From positions 91,220 through 155,219 of the forward strand of contig CAJQUW010003423.1 in NCBI GenBank assembly GCA_907163375.1: 64,000 nucleotides of DNA, in the 5' to 3' direction. The translations under genes were made by a program, and so were the position numbers. Origin of the DNA: Prostheceraeus crozeri (taxonomy: Eukaryota > Platyhelminthes > Polycladida > Euryleptidae). The notes under the pieces are model-generated. The model made no database searches. It saw only the letters and a program-made list of their open reading frames with translations, and was not told the DNA's origin. Positions 47,263 through 58,055 of the stretch are shown here, piece by piece. Each line of letters opens with the position of its first letter. Positions within the stretch are counted from its first letter, which is position 1.

Positions 47263-48825
47263 CTGACCATAGCCACAGGTAGTGGTTGAAAGGCATTGTA
47301 TGCAAAGAAATATTTTGACTTCGAACGAGACTGTCAACAACATGAAATCATGGCTAGCCCTCTCTTCAATGAAAAAAGGAAGACTCTCATCCAATACAGA
47401 TTGTCTTGAATAATGAACTGGTTATATGACGGCCAATGGCACATTTCTTAAGCTTACATTTTATAATTTTTGTTTCTTTTGGTTACACATTCAGGGTACT
47501 TTGCACTGTCGAATCATTTCTGTCATTCATTGTTAACTGGACATAAAAGCTATGAAATATTTCTATTGTGGTATCATGTTGGTTAAGGCTCCCACACATG
47601 CTGTAATAAGGACATCATTTTCTTAATATCAACTCATTTCAGATTCGTGCTGCCGTTAGGATTTTTATATAAAATGCAATTTATATTTTGCGGTCTTGAA
47701 AGTTTGGGAGTTTTGAGATTCCTTTTGCGCAGAGACCATGAGTGATAGTTGATAGAATGGAAGTATGACATGCGTTTGGCAAAGGCTTGTATGCAATTCA
47801 TTGTTCACCTTTAATTTTTGCTGATTCATTTTAATTTGTCATTTAGACATGACATGCCTATCGAATTTTCCTCATGAGTTCATCTCATGCAGAACTCAGT
47901 TTCCTCGGTTGAGTCACACGCTAAGGCATATAAAGGCATCCTACGCGGCGATATCAAGCACTAGTCATTCGAACAGCGCAAATATTATACATAACAAAAG
48001 AGTTAGCGCTGATTTACAAAATAGTGTGTGCTGCTCTCATACGTAGAATTAATTCTAATAACGCGGTAATTTCCTAAGTTTGTTTAAAACGTATGTGGAC
48101 ATGGTTGACTAATTGTCAATTTCAAATTTAAAGCTTGAATTACTTTCGAAGGATTTTTCATATTAATTTCTCGTAGGGATGACTAACTTTGACCTGGAAT
48201 CAGCGCAATGAACGCAGTCAGGACATCAGCAGTTCTTAAACTTTCTTAGCTGCGACGTTATAAGTCTAGCAATTACTTCTCTCATATATTCTGAAAATTC
48301 ACTTGATGCTTTATCTACGTCCGCATGAAACACACACGAATTATCATTTAATTAGTCAAATAACGTGTGTGCGTATTTTTTAGTATTTCATTTCCCGTTC
48401 CAGCTTAAGGAACTAATATGAATTCTTTCTCACACTTGGTATATTTCAGATGGCGCAAGCTCGTTGTGTTAGCTAGATCTGATCTTATGATTGGAAGCGG
48501 ACCAGTCTTCTTATTATTTGAATGGTAAAATCGAATATTTTCAATAAAAGACTTTAATCACATTTATGACAGAACGACTTACTCGCAAGCATTCTGATTT
48601 CTGAAGCTTTATAGGACATTTCTCCTTAAATAATTTTCGCACTTCCTAAAAATGAACTAGTTGCTCGTTGGTTTGTTTTTACCTCCTTTGACGCACTTGG
48701 TTATGTTGAAACACACAACAAGCAGCTGATTGCATGCAACAATTGTCGGCAGCATTGTTTATTTAGATTAATCGTAAATCTTTGAATTCCTGTTATATTG
48801 CATACAGGCCACTAGGACTAGGTCA
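47263..48825 (+). other. Non-coding stretch, nothing recognised
   Basis: AT-rich sequence. A 65-codon plus frame at 47849-48046 has no recognisable family. Confidence 0.4.
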
Positions 48826-48870
48826 AAACGGAAAGTGGCGACAGTAAAATGACACGTGTAAACGCACTCA
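48826..48870 (-). repeat. Orphan Harbinger-like terminal repeat
   Basis: Its reverse complement (AGTGCGTTTACACGTGTCAT...) resembles the TIRs of the element at 29269-31033. No partner end was found, so this is a lone terminus of a related element. Confidence 0.5.
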
Positions 48871-49024
48871 ATAGCGCCCGCGGGTGACATTTGTCACCAT
48901 AAGAGTAGTTTTCGATGGCACGATTTTGATTAATGTTAGGGACTTCATTCTGCTTATATTTATGCACAATAATCGAAAATGCACTAAAACCTAAATACAG
49001 TGAAAGAATTAGGGTATATATTAG

Positions 49025-49130
49025 AGCAGCTGGGCCCGCATAGATGTAAGTGAAAGCTCCTCACTTGTCAGAACACAACATGTTTCAGCATTACAATGCC
49101 ATCCTCAGGTGTACACAAGTAAAATTTGAC
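49025..49130 (-). repeat. Repeat terminus with hammerhead-like core
   Basis: On the minus strand CTGAGGA is followed by GGCATT GT AATGC and GAAAC (49082-49108), resembling the CUGANGA...stem...GAAA core of hammerhead ribozymes, which occur in Penelope-like elements. One extra base between core and stem and an imperfect closing pair argue against a classical ribozyme. It is followed by a general non-coding stretch. Confidence 0.35.
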
Positions 49131-51173
49131 AATACTTTTATATGTGAAATCAAACAACAAGGAAGATGAACACATGTCAACAGTCAGAAGTCACAGAATG
49201 AAGTCGCAAGGTTAGCACGTGAAAGATAATAGATAGCTATTTACAATAAAACACGAAGAATAAAATACGTGGAAGGCTATTTACACAAATCTATCTATAG
49301 ATTTAGGTACAAAAACGTGGAGCTTCCTCGTTCATTCATCAAAGTTTCATTGTTCGACTTTATTATTATGACAACGATTCAACAATTTTCCAAAGATTTT
49401 TCTGTCTGCACTACATTGTCATAACCGTGATTTTCATTTAAAGCAGTATAAACACTGTTTTATTCTATTCTACTAATTGTATCAGTTTCTCATGGAAATA
49501 TTGCCAAATACATTCTTACGTAGGTATCTAGTGAATAAATTTGAAATTTCTTTATACTACATGTCACCAAACTAAAAGCTTGCTAACAGCTTCCTTCCAT
49601 ATAATAGTATCTCTTCCTTATGAAAGTTGAGTATCTGTTTAACATTAAAATTGATTTCCGTACACAAAGCACCTTACAGTTTTGCAGCCAATGGTTCCAA
49701 CTATTGACTATCGTGTGATATCTCGTGACACAAGAGATCACAGATCGGCATGTACACATGCAATATGTGACGCTTGTAGGTATGTGACGTCAACCTTTAT
49801 CATTGATATTTTAAAAAAGCATTCGTGGGACTTACGTTTACGATTTACAGCCATCTATCTGAAAGTTCTGGCCACATCTTCGATGAATTTCTCAAGGTCA
49901 AATTCTGCATGAGATTCCCAAATTTCCGCTAGAGCAAGATCATTTAATGCCCATAGTACGACGAGCGTGGCATATAAAGGAAGATGTTGAAGCGAAATAA
50001 AGAAAAAAACTGCATTCTCATTTGCTTCCGGTGCAGCATCCATTCATAACATGAAATTGCGTCAACGTTGGAATTTGGATTTTTGAACCGCTTTGATTGA
50101 AACAAATGATTTATGGAGGTCTACTAGAGAGAGAGACGGTGAAGATTGATGTGACATTGTTTTGTATGACCGCTGAGAGGTGGTAGTAATAATAGTGACA
50201 TTGAAAATATCGATAAGGATGAGCAGAATGCAAGCAGAATTTTATCAGTGCTGGACTTTGGTCGGCTCTTAGACTGAAGTGAATAACAAGTAATCTTGAA
50301 GTAGATTTAAGTAAAAATATTAAATAAAATACCATTGCCATTATCACCATTGACCAAGCCGAAGGCGAAACGCTCGTGAAATTATTTTATGTTTCATTTA
50401 CTTCAAGACAGTTTTGGTAGAGGAATTTTTGCATTCTTTCTAATTTTTCCCAAGGGTGGCAATAATTATACTGTCTTAGTGGGATATTATGCCGGCATGT
50501 TCAATAGTGGTCCATCTACGAGAGATTGGTCGAGGTCAGATAAAATGAAGGTGGATGGCCCAATACCCCTTGCGCATTACCGATCCAACCGGATTGTGAT
50601 GAGTGGTTTTGCTAGATCTCGTCATTTCAACCCAGCCAAGTTTCCACAGTGAAAGGAAGTTATTTTTTTCTGCTGGCACACAGAGAGAGAGAGGCGGTGG
50701 GTGATCTCAAACCAAATCCTCAACTACTTTGCTCAAACGGTAGACACTGCATTTCTTCGTCGATAGGCAGTCTGCAAAGCGCCGGCTTGAAAGCACATCA
50801 ATTCTTTTGACAGTTTTAATCCCGTATATTATCGAAGTCCAATTAATGAATTTTATCTAGAAATCGAAAGAACTAAAATAATTTCCATGACTCGAATAAC
50901 GTGATAGTACTTTTGCTGTAATGTATCTGTACTTAATGTATAAATCTGTAGTTATCTCTAATGTATCTTTTGTACTATATCTGTAATTGTAAGATATCCT
51001 ACCCCTCTATAAAGCACTTACAAAGCAGAAAATGATATTTATGAAATAGGATAAAAGTATGTATTCATAGGAATTTTCAACACCTCATTTACCGGCCCGT
51101 TATAAAAATATCAAACAGAAAGTTCATCAAATTGCGTTATTCGAATGTTATCTCCACAATATTTGTATTGGCG
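49131..51173 (+). other. Stretch without a supported gene
   Basis: Two frames look somewhat coding: minus 49855-50043 and plus 50389-50652 (GGNNYTVLVGYYAGMFNSGP in part). Neither has a family that I recognise. The rest is AT-rich. Confidence 0.4.
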
Positions 51174-52141
51174 TCAGCCACGATCTTCATCACCTTTCTT
51201 TGAGGAGCAGTAAGGGTGAGTCTCTTCTCTCTCGGTCGAAATATTTAAGTTAAACGAAGTTGTAGGCTCATTGTCGTAGGTTGTGCTATCATCCATTTCT
51301 CGCAATGCAGACTTCAAAGAGCTTGAAATCTGCTGCTTCTGGGAGAATGGCTTTCGCTTTAGGTATCTCTCGACCGACTCGTTTCGTTTCTGGCCGGTTA
51401 CTAATTGACAGTCTCCAACTGTGTGATTTTTCTCTTGCAGACATCTTGCGACTGTTGATCGACTAGAATCGTTAATATAGATTTGAGACAAATTTGCCCT
51501 TTTGGAAATGTCTTTCATCATACTCATCAGCGTATTTTTTCCAATAACCTGTTTTTCTGAATAATAATTATCAATTTTTCTTGGTTTAGGCCATAGGCAT
51601 TGACTTGGAAGTTTTCGTAAGTACATTTTTATTGTTTCTACCGGACTAGTTCTCAAGTTTTCGGGAGTTCCGGTCATAATTGCTTGTTTCACTGAATGCT
51701 CTTTTCCAGTTCTCACATTCTTTTCGGCAGTTCCTTTCACCAGGTCAATATATTCTGTGCCATCAGATGTTCCACGTAACACAATACTGTCTTTAGTAAG
51801 ATTTTAAGCCATTCGCGCCCTCTAAATCCAAAAAAATAACGCATTGAAAGGAACATTTCATCCTGAAGTCTGACAGGATCGGATCTGTTGAAGTATTCAT
51901 TCAATTTCCTCATATCTGCTTGCTCAATCTCTAGATAACCGGAGCCACCTTCAGAAATAAATTTCTTGTTTTTCTTCAGCGATGTTTGTAACACTGCTTT
52001 GTATGTTTCATGAAAAGCAAGAAAATCACTGTTGTCAATCAGACTCAATTGTCTTATTTCGCAATGGTGATGAATCGCAGCTCTCATGCAACAGTATGTT
52101 GATGTAGAAAGCAAATTACATCTTCTTTTTTGAGATTTCAC
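51174..52141 (-). pseudogene. Crypton-type tyrosine recombinase, decayed
   Basis: Two overlapping minus-strand frames make up the gene. The first (52141-51737) has LNEYFNRSDPVRLQDEM and FLSMRYFFGFRGREW; the RGRE block holds the first catalytic Arg. The second (51782-51174) has IGKNTLMSMMKDISKRANLS, NDSSRSTVARCL, VTGQKRNESVERYL. In the Crypton/DUF3504 family (related to ZMYM and QRICH1 proteins) the last two blocks carry His-x-x-Arg, His and the Tyr nucleophile. Here Arg and Tyr are kept, but the His positions read Asp and Gln. A frameshift near 51780 confirms inactivation. Such enzymes insert circular DNA without terminal repeats. Confidence 0.75.
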
Positions 52142-53388
52142 AAATTACAGACGCAGATGATTTTGCAAATATCGGACTGGCATGGTAGAAATGTCATCAG
52201 GTAAATTTGAATTCATCAGAGAAGTCTTGAAGTCTTATTGCTGTAGTATGCAGCTGTAGTATGTCTCAATCTCCAGCTCCTGTTCAGCAGTAATATTTGG
52301 CTGCTCACTTTCAGAATTCAAATCCCTATCTTAAGTGGTTGGCAAACCAGAAAATTGATTCTTTAAAGTACTATCATCTTCATACATGTCGTTTAAAACT
52401 TCTTCGCGTAATTTTACATTTGTAATGTACAGGGCATTTGAACGAACGATTGACCGGTATTTTTTCATTTTTTGATGACCGAATTATCGAACGGTACTTC
52501 TGAGAAGCCGACGAACATTGATCGGAACGAACGGCTTTTTTTGCTTGATTGAACGGCAATTTAATATGTAAAATTGTACATGTACATGTACTTATCGAAT
52601 GAATTTGACACCCCAAATCACGTGAAATACCATGTGATTAGTATTCAGAATACACGAGAATAAGAGACGATGCCAGGAATAAATCACTTTTCTATTTTGT
52701 AATAAATAACTAGAAAATCTGTCGTTATTTTCGAAATGGCAGTCAAGTGACAAAAGCGTATTGTGCAAGACTTGGAAATTTCACCGCTCGTTTTGATAGA
52801 CAGTTTCTTCATTCAACGCCCAGATTTATCAGGTATATAATTAGAAATAACTAGTGAAGAAGAAACCAGTAGTCGCTCATCGTTTTTATATCATACAATA
52901 CCAGGTAAATAGGCCTACTTTACAGTCAAGTTCAAATAAACATGACTATAACTATGAAGGTCTAGAGGACTTAAAGGTTATGAAATTCATATGTACATTG
53001 CCTAGATTTAGCTACAAGATTATAAGTAGAAATTAACTTAGTAAGATTTCATCAGATTTAAAACTGATGATGATATTATATAGACTGTACAACATTCCAG
53101 ATAGTAGCTTAATTTTATGAAAATTCGTCATCTACACTGCAGATTCAAGATCGCCGATATGCCTTCATAATAAATGAATGTACGCATAAATATAAATATA
53201 TGAATATGCATAAAAATATGAATAATACATGCATGTACATGCATAACATGTATTATCGATTTAAAGCGTTTTTTCGAAAAGATCGAGAAAATTAGGAAGT
53301 TTACCGAGATTCGTATCTTTAATGTTAATGTTTTAACCTTCAAGAAGTGATTTTGAGTTCTACTATCGCACGAGTCATAACATAGCCA
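52142..53388 (+). other. Non-coding stretch, nothing recognised
   Basis: AT-rich sequence; GAACGAACG-type words recur at about 52440-52550 without forming a regular array. Confidence 0.4.
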
Positions 53389-54050
53389 GTGTTGCCAGAC
53401 CTGCGCAATTTTGCGCAGCTGCGTACTTTTCACGGTGCCTGCGCAATTGCGAAATAAAAGTGATTTCGTCCCCCTTCCTACTCAATTTTTTCACCCCTCT
53501 CTGCGCAATAAACTTACTGAATTAGGTGTCCATTCAATCACTTGCTCGTGTAAAAAAAACCGGAATAGATTGTCCAATTCATCCCTGTACAAATTCCTTT
53601 TCGCGAAAGACCATCTATTGTCAAAGGATATAAAGTAAATATCAAATTTCTGTCTCTCCATAATTGATTTCCCTGTTGAAAGGAGCTCATGCAATGTGTG
53701 AAGCTAAATATAAGGAAAATATGCAATGGAAGAAATTATAAAAGAGACTAAAGCCGAAGAAAGATTGCGAGCTGAAATCACGTTGGAGGAAAAGACTAGT
53801 CGTGATCTTTAGAAGCTTTTCTCAAAGGAAGAGGAGATTCTTATCGAGAAAAATGCCCTGGATGCAAGAAGACTGCGAGCTGAAGAACGCATGAAACAAC
53901 TTGAGACATTCTATCGGAATCTTCCCCGGTAATGTGTTCGGTAGATGCGGAACTTGACAAAGTTCGCGGACAAAAAGAAAAAAAGACCAAGAATCGTGGA
54001 CAATGTGGTGAAGCGAACACTAAGTGCAAACATTGAAGTTATTCAGATGT
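53389..54050 (+). mobile_element. Possible hAT-type remnant with coiled-coil ORF
   Basis: CAGTGTTGCCAGACCTGCGC at 53389 looks like a hAT terminus. Downstream, a frame starting at the ATG at 53726 encodes a charged coiled coil (KAEERLRAEITLEEKTSR, then after an in-frame TAG, ALDARRLRAEERMKQLE) ending at about 53931. The transposase core and the right terminus are not visible. Confidence 0.4.
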
Positions 54051-54811
54051 GAATTATATCTTAGTTTAAAGTGTAATCAATGACATAAAGTGGGAAAAAT
54101 TTGTAAGATGCCATTTGTACTGACTGAGTCAATGTGACAGTCAGCTGACGTCAAATCAAGATAAGATATTTTTAATCAAATCAAATGTTTTGAACATTTT
54201 GTTGTTTGTCATGATTTATCCCTACGCTATCCGGTTTAGACAGCGGAATGATTTTGATGAATTTCTTCATCTATGATTACTTCACAGCTGGTTACAACGT
54301 CAGCTGAGATGAAATATTCAATTTAATTACCGGCTACTTTCAGAACACCAATAGAAATATATCGGTGTGTTTCAGCATGGGTGCCTACAGTTGTTTTTGG
54401 TAATTGTGTATGATGATACTGATACCTTACCTTTCCGACCGCAATTTGTCCGACGAGGATTCTAGTACAAGTCAGCTAGAAAGATAGGCAAGTGCTGCTG
54501 TTCAACAGTAACAAACTTTTTTTTCCGATGATCGATTGTGAGCAACTTTATAATATTTGCCTGGTAAAATCGATTGAATTAAAACATCTTGTGTAACAGA
54601 GGCACTGCTGTGAAAAGACTATTTGCTTAGCTTACTAGCTAACTTGTGTCGAAGCTCGAACCGAAGTTGCACGAGCCGTAGTCGTGAAGAAAGGGAGTTG
54701 ACGTCAGTAGTGATCCCCTGACAAAATCAAGGCCAAAATGTGCAACGATGAGAAGGAACCTTCCTCTGGAAGGAAGGAAGGAAGGAGGAACTCTCCTGTG
54801 AGGCAGGGGTA

Positions 54812-55440
54812 GGAATCTCTGAAAAACGACTGAGTTAGAAAAAGGTGGGTTTTGGACCTTTTGGGATGAGAAAGGCCGTATCTCAGCATGAAGGAGAGCT
54901 CGGATGGACAAACGGAGAGCAGATTCGGATTCTACGTGCAATTCTGTATCGGTATGGTGATTTCCAGCTCAATCGGAGAGAAAAAGTTCTGACCCCCCCC
55001 CTCTGGACGAGACTTCCAACTTTGGTTCTAGAGATGGTGGAAAGTCGTGTGATAGCGCGTTTGAAAGCTAAGAGTGAGAAAAATGCAGTGGAAAGCATCA
55101 TATGTCCACGTTTTCCTGAGTTTAGAGTGAAAAATGGATTGAAAATGGCAGGAATCTCTGAAAAACGACAGAGTTAGAAAAAGGTGGGTTTTGGGATGAG
55201 AAAGGCCTTATTTCGGGCAGAAGGAGGGCTCGGATGGACAAACGGAGAGCAGATTCGGATTCCACGTGCAATTCTGCATCGGTATGGTGATTTCCAGCTC
55301 AATCGGAGAGAAAAAGTTCTGACCCCCCCTCATGACGAGACTTCCAACTTTGGTTCTAGAGATGGTAGAAAGTCGTGTGATAGCGCGTTTGAAAGCTAAG
55401 AGTGAGAAAAATGCAGTGGAAAGCATCATATGTCCACGTT
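54812..55440 (+). repeat. 339-bp tandem duplication
   Basis: GGAATCTCTGAAAAACGAC starts at 54812 and again at 55151. The copies are near-identical through GAAAGCATCATATGTCCACG, apart from a 10-bp deletion in copy 2 and a few changes. A more diverged third version may follow at 55490-55680. A (GGAA)n microsatellite lies just upstream at about 54767-54785. Confidence 0.88.
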
Positions 55441-55839
55441 TCCCTGGGTTCTCTACGTTCTCTACGTTCGTTCGTTGAGGTGTGAGAGTGACTTAAAGAT
55501 TTTTGACCATCACCGAAAAAACGACAAGATTTAGAATTGCTCTAGCGTAGAGTTAGAAAATGGCTCTAGCGGGTGAACGAAGCCTCGGATTGGAAAACTG
55601 AGACCAGATTTGGAATCAGCGTGACATTTTACACCTGAATAGATTGGTTTTGAGGGTTGTGGGAGTGACATAAATGCGCAAACATATACATCTTCGATAG
55701 CAAACAATCTCTTCTCATGAAAATACGAGAAAAACGTTCGACATTGGACAGTGTTTCATTCTAAAGGACTGCAAAATCTTGTTAGAACTGTGTCATTCAT
55801 GCTTTGTCTCCGAAGTGATAGGAAGAAAAATGACATGCA

Positions 55840-56248
55840 GTGGAGTTTACGAATGAATTTTGTTCGCTGCGTTTTCATCAACAAAGTCTTCGTGGTTTGA
55901 TTAGGGACTACATCATCTCATTTCATCATGAAAAGGCAGACTTAGAATTTGCTATCGCCAAAGGTTACTTCGTTTTCCAACAGCTCATGGACAGTTTGAT
56001 GAATAAAGATGTGAAAGGACGATTAGTTGCAGATTGAATTTGAGAAAGTGACTGATGAACATGCAGGTGAGCGTGTAGTGTTTCATTTTGCATCCTATTC
56101 TGCAGAGACGATACATGATCCCAAAGATTTCTATCAGCGACACATGGCGAAAATTGCATCTCGACTAGATTCATTTCATGAGCATGGATCCAACTTGCTC
56201 TTATGTCGCATGAAACACATTGATATTCAACTCAATGTGCTAAACTAG
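55840..56248 (+). pseudogene. Viral polymerase N-terminal-like fragment
   Basis: Two plus frames (55840-56037 and 56027-56248) overlap with a frameshift near 56030. The second has DPKDFYQRHMAKIASRLDSF followed by HEHGSNLLLCRMKHIDIQLN. A block of this form (helix, then Phe-x-x-x-Gly-Ser-x-x-x-x-x-x, then a strand with Leu/Ile-Asp-Ile) is, in my recollection, found near the N-terminus of Polinton- and adintovirus-type polymerase ORFs in animal genomes. The catalytic polymerase domains are absent here. It stops at 56248, so this is a fragment of an endogenous virus-like element. Confidence 0.45.
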
Positions 56249-56347
56249 ATTTCACTACAAGATTTGGGAAAAGCATTCATGAGTCAGTCGTCCGCGTGCC
56301 TCCTTTTCCCTGCCGCAACGAAGTCAGGGGAAAAACGGAGGTCTCTG

Positions 56348-56394
56348 ATTGGCTCTCATAGTGTCAAATGTGGATTCGCAGGAGATTATAAAAG
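56348..56394 (+). promoter_or_regulatory. CCAAT/TATA core promoter
   Basis: ATTGG at 56348-56352 is an inverted CCAAT box and TATAAAAG at 56387-56394 is a consensus TATA box 35 bp further on. Transcription would start near 56420. The next intact ORF with a good start begins at 56857. Confidence 0.6.
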
Positions 56395-56512
56395 CAGACG
56401 TCTCCCCATTTTCTCTTCATTTCATTCTCTTGACTTGGAAAGCGTGTGTGACTTGCTCAAGCCATTCTCCCCTCTCAACTTTGTCTGATCAATCCTGTTT
56501 GCAAATTTACAA

Positions 56513-56850
56513 GTGAGTGTCATGACTGTGTGGCCTAAACCTGAGGCGCAGGAGAGTGTGTGGCCGATGATTGTACAAGCCTATTTGTTGAACCATCGCC
56601 ACCGCCGCCTCCACCACCTAGACGCTTTACCTTTCAGTCCTTTAAGGAATTGTAACTTAATTCGGGTCCTAAGCCCAAGACATTTAATTTACTGGACGAT
56701 GACGAAGACTTAGACTTTGATGATGAGCTTTAAATCAAGTGAATGCCCCAAAAGGTCCTCTTAAGGGCCACCTCATATGTCACTGCTAAGCTAACGATTT
56801 TCTTTTCTCTGATGATCATGAATGTACTTAGTGGTATTCTTTCGTTACAG
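56513..56850 (+). other. Predicted 5' UTR intron containing a broken proline/acidic ORF
   Basis: CAA|GTGAGT at 56513 and TTTCGTTACAG ending at 56850 are good donor and acceptor sites. Splicing would join the TATA-driven leader to an exon whose ATG is at 56857. The same stretch holds a frame with a poly-proline run near 56600 (EPSPPPPPPPRR), an in-frame TAA near 56656, and an acidic end (LLDDDEDLDFDDEL) at 56733, which could instead be a decayed small gene. Confidence 0.4.
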
Positions 56851-56856
56851 ACTGCC

Positions 56857-57246
56857 ATGGCCATGAATCCTACTCCTACTGCTGCATCACTGAATCCTCA
56901 ACATCTCGAGCTGTGGAATCCGAAAATTGAAAAGGTAATTCACAGCTATCCTACCTACAAACAACAAGTGCGCTACAACGGTGTTCGACTCTATCTTCAA
57001 ACGCCGGCGGTATATTTACCAAAAGTGGATACGCAAGTAAATCGTTGCGGTCAAAACCTGAGTATACCTATTGATAATTGGTTGCGTCAGCAGATTGACA
57101 TTTTAGAAGACGTTGTGAGGCAAAAGGCTCTTATTCCCACTGAACTATTACAGTTGTGGCCAGAAAAGAAAACTTCTTATTATAAACCCTTGTATCGCGG
57201 CACTATATTTTACAAAGCAAGTATTGTAAAGTCACTTCAGGAGTGA
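56857..57246 (+). CDS. Unknown ORF in the virus-like left block
   Basis: I do not recognise this 129-residue protein. The ATG at 56857 has a strong Kozak context (GCCATGG) and follows a splice acceptor; an upstream ATG at 56743 in the same frame adds a hydrophobic stretch that is more likely intron. The protein has no signal peptide or membrane segment, a Pro/Thr/Ala-rich start, then a mixed region with SYPTYKQQVRYNGVRLYLQT and DNWLRQQIDILEDVVRQKAL. The frame is intact although neighbours are broken. It lies between the polymerase-like fragment and the hairpin at 57303. It could be a small DNA-binding or structural viral protein; that is a guess. Confidence 0.5.
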   Translation: MAMNPTPTAASLNPQHLELWNPKIEKVIHSYPTYKQQVRYNGVRLYLQTPAVYLPKVDTQVNRCGQNLSIPIDNWLRQQIDILEDVVRQKALIPTELLQLWPEKKTSYYKPLYRGTIFYKASIVKSLQE

Positions 57247-57302
57247 CAGTTGAACAGTCAGTTGAAACAGAATTGTCATCTCTAGGTGCAAGAGTAGTAT
57301 AG

Positions 57303-57353
57303 GGTGTGATATCCGGCGCGTCGCTTCGCTTCGCTCGCGCCGGATATCACACC
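57303..57353. repeat. Perfect 18-bp hairpin with (TCGCT)3 loop
   Basis: GGTGTGATATCCGGCGCG at 57303-57320 is the exact reverse complement of 57336-57353. The 15-nt loop is three copies of TCGCT. It sits where base composition changes from balanced (left) to strongly AT-rich (right), so it may mark an element end or junction. Confidence 0.9.
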
Positions 57354-57396
57354 TTGCGAGAATTTTTCAAAATTTAGGTGGTCTCCAAATTTCGAA

Positions 57397-57517
57397 AATT
57401 TAAGTTGTCTCAAAATATCACGTAATCGAAAATTTAAGTTGTCTCAAAATATCACGTGGTCTAAGAATTTTGAAAATATAGGCAGACGACAATTTAAGTT
57501 GTCTCAAAATATCACGT
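57397..57517 (+). repeat. Three identical 27-bp repeats
   Basis: A 27-bp word starting AATTTAAGTTGTCTC and ending ATATCACGT occurs identically at 57397-57423, 57431-57457 and 57491-57517. A diverged version lies at about 57371. They lie upstream of the gene starting at 57576 and may be regulatory or origin-like iterons. Confidence 0.85.
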
Positions 57518-57575
57518 AGTCTCAATATACCAGAAGATTGTATTCAAACTATTTATTCAAAATATTTCTTTAAAA

Positions 57576-57902
57576 ATGGAAACCTCACAAATGGAAGAAA
57601 CCGCAACGGGGACGGCGACGACGAAAATGGAAGAAACTTCGAGAATATATCCTTCGTTATCACAGTTAAAAATAAGTGAATTGAATAAAGAAAAACACAA
57701 GGATAGAGTTAGGTATATGAAAGATAAGGAATCTCAATTATTATTAAGATTAGAGCATCATGATAAATTAAGTAAGAGATAGACTAAAGTTAAGAATGTA
57801 ACACAAGGAATTGGCATATTCTTAACAATAAGTTTAGGAGTATTTACAATTGTTATATCATCTGGCGTTCTTACAATTCCAGTAGTTGCTACTACTCTGT
57901 GA
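57576..57902 (+). pseudogene. Small membrane protein gene with in-frame TAG
   Basis: The ATG at 57576 follows CTTTAAAA. The first part (to 57782) is polar and charged: Thr/Glu-rich start, then YPSLSQLKISELN and a basic Lys/Arg-rich region. After TAG at 57780-57782 the same frame continues to a TGA at 57900 and encodes two hydrophobic runs (GIGIFLTISLGVFTIVI and VLTIPVVATTL). Small proteins with a basic stem and a C-terminal glycine-rich membrane region recur in Polinton-like elements in my recollection. The stop would remove the membrane part, so either the gene is dead or the TAG is read through. Confidence 0.5.
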
Positions 57903-57971
57903 AACAATGAGATTTTAATTGTACGTTAGCCAAGTTGTTTTAATTCTTTCCAGTGCGTCAGCACACCCGCA

Positions 57972-57979
57972 TGACGTCA
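57972..57979. promoter_or_regulatory. CRE-like TGACGTCA site
   Basis: A perfect TGACGTCA palindrome lies 77 bp before the ATG at 58056. In animals this is the CREB/ATF site. No TATA box is evident here. Confidence 0.4.
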
Positions 57980-58055
57980 AGACATCTGCCAGCTGTACTG
58001 TTTTCATTTCTCTCTCTCGTCTGTCATTGTATCGTGTGCTGCGCTGTGATCAGTC

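Noticed and set aside
48440..48530. Candidate next exon of the WD40 gene after TTTCAG at about 48450
   Set aside because: The translated frame (LVVLARSDLMIGSG) does not match the expected WD40 strand and no good donor follows.
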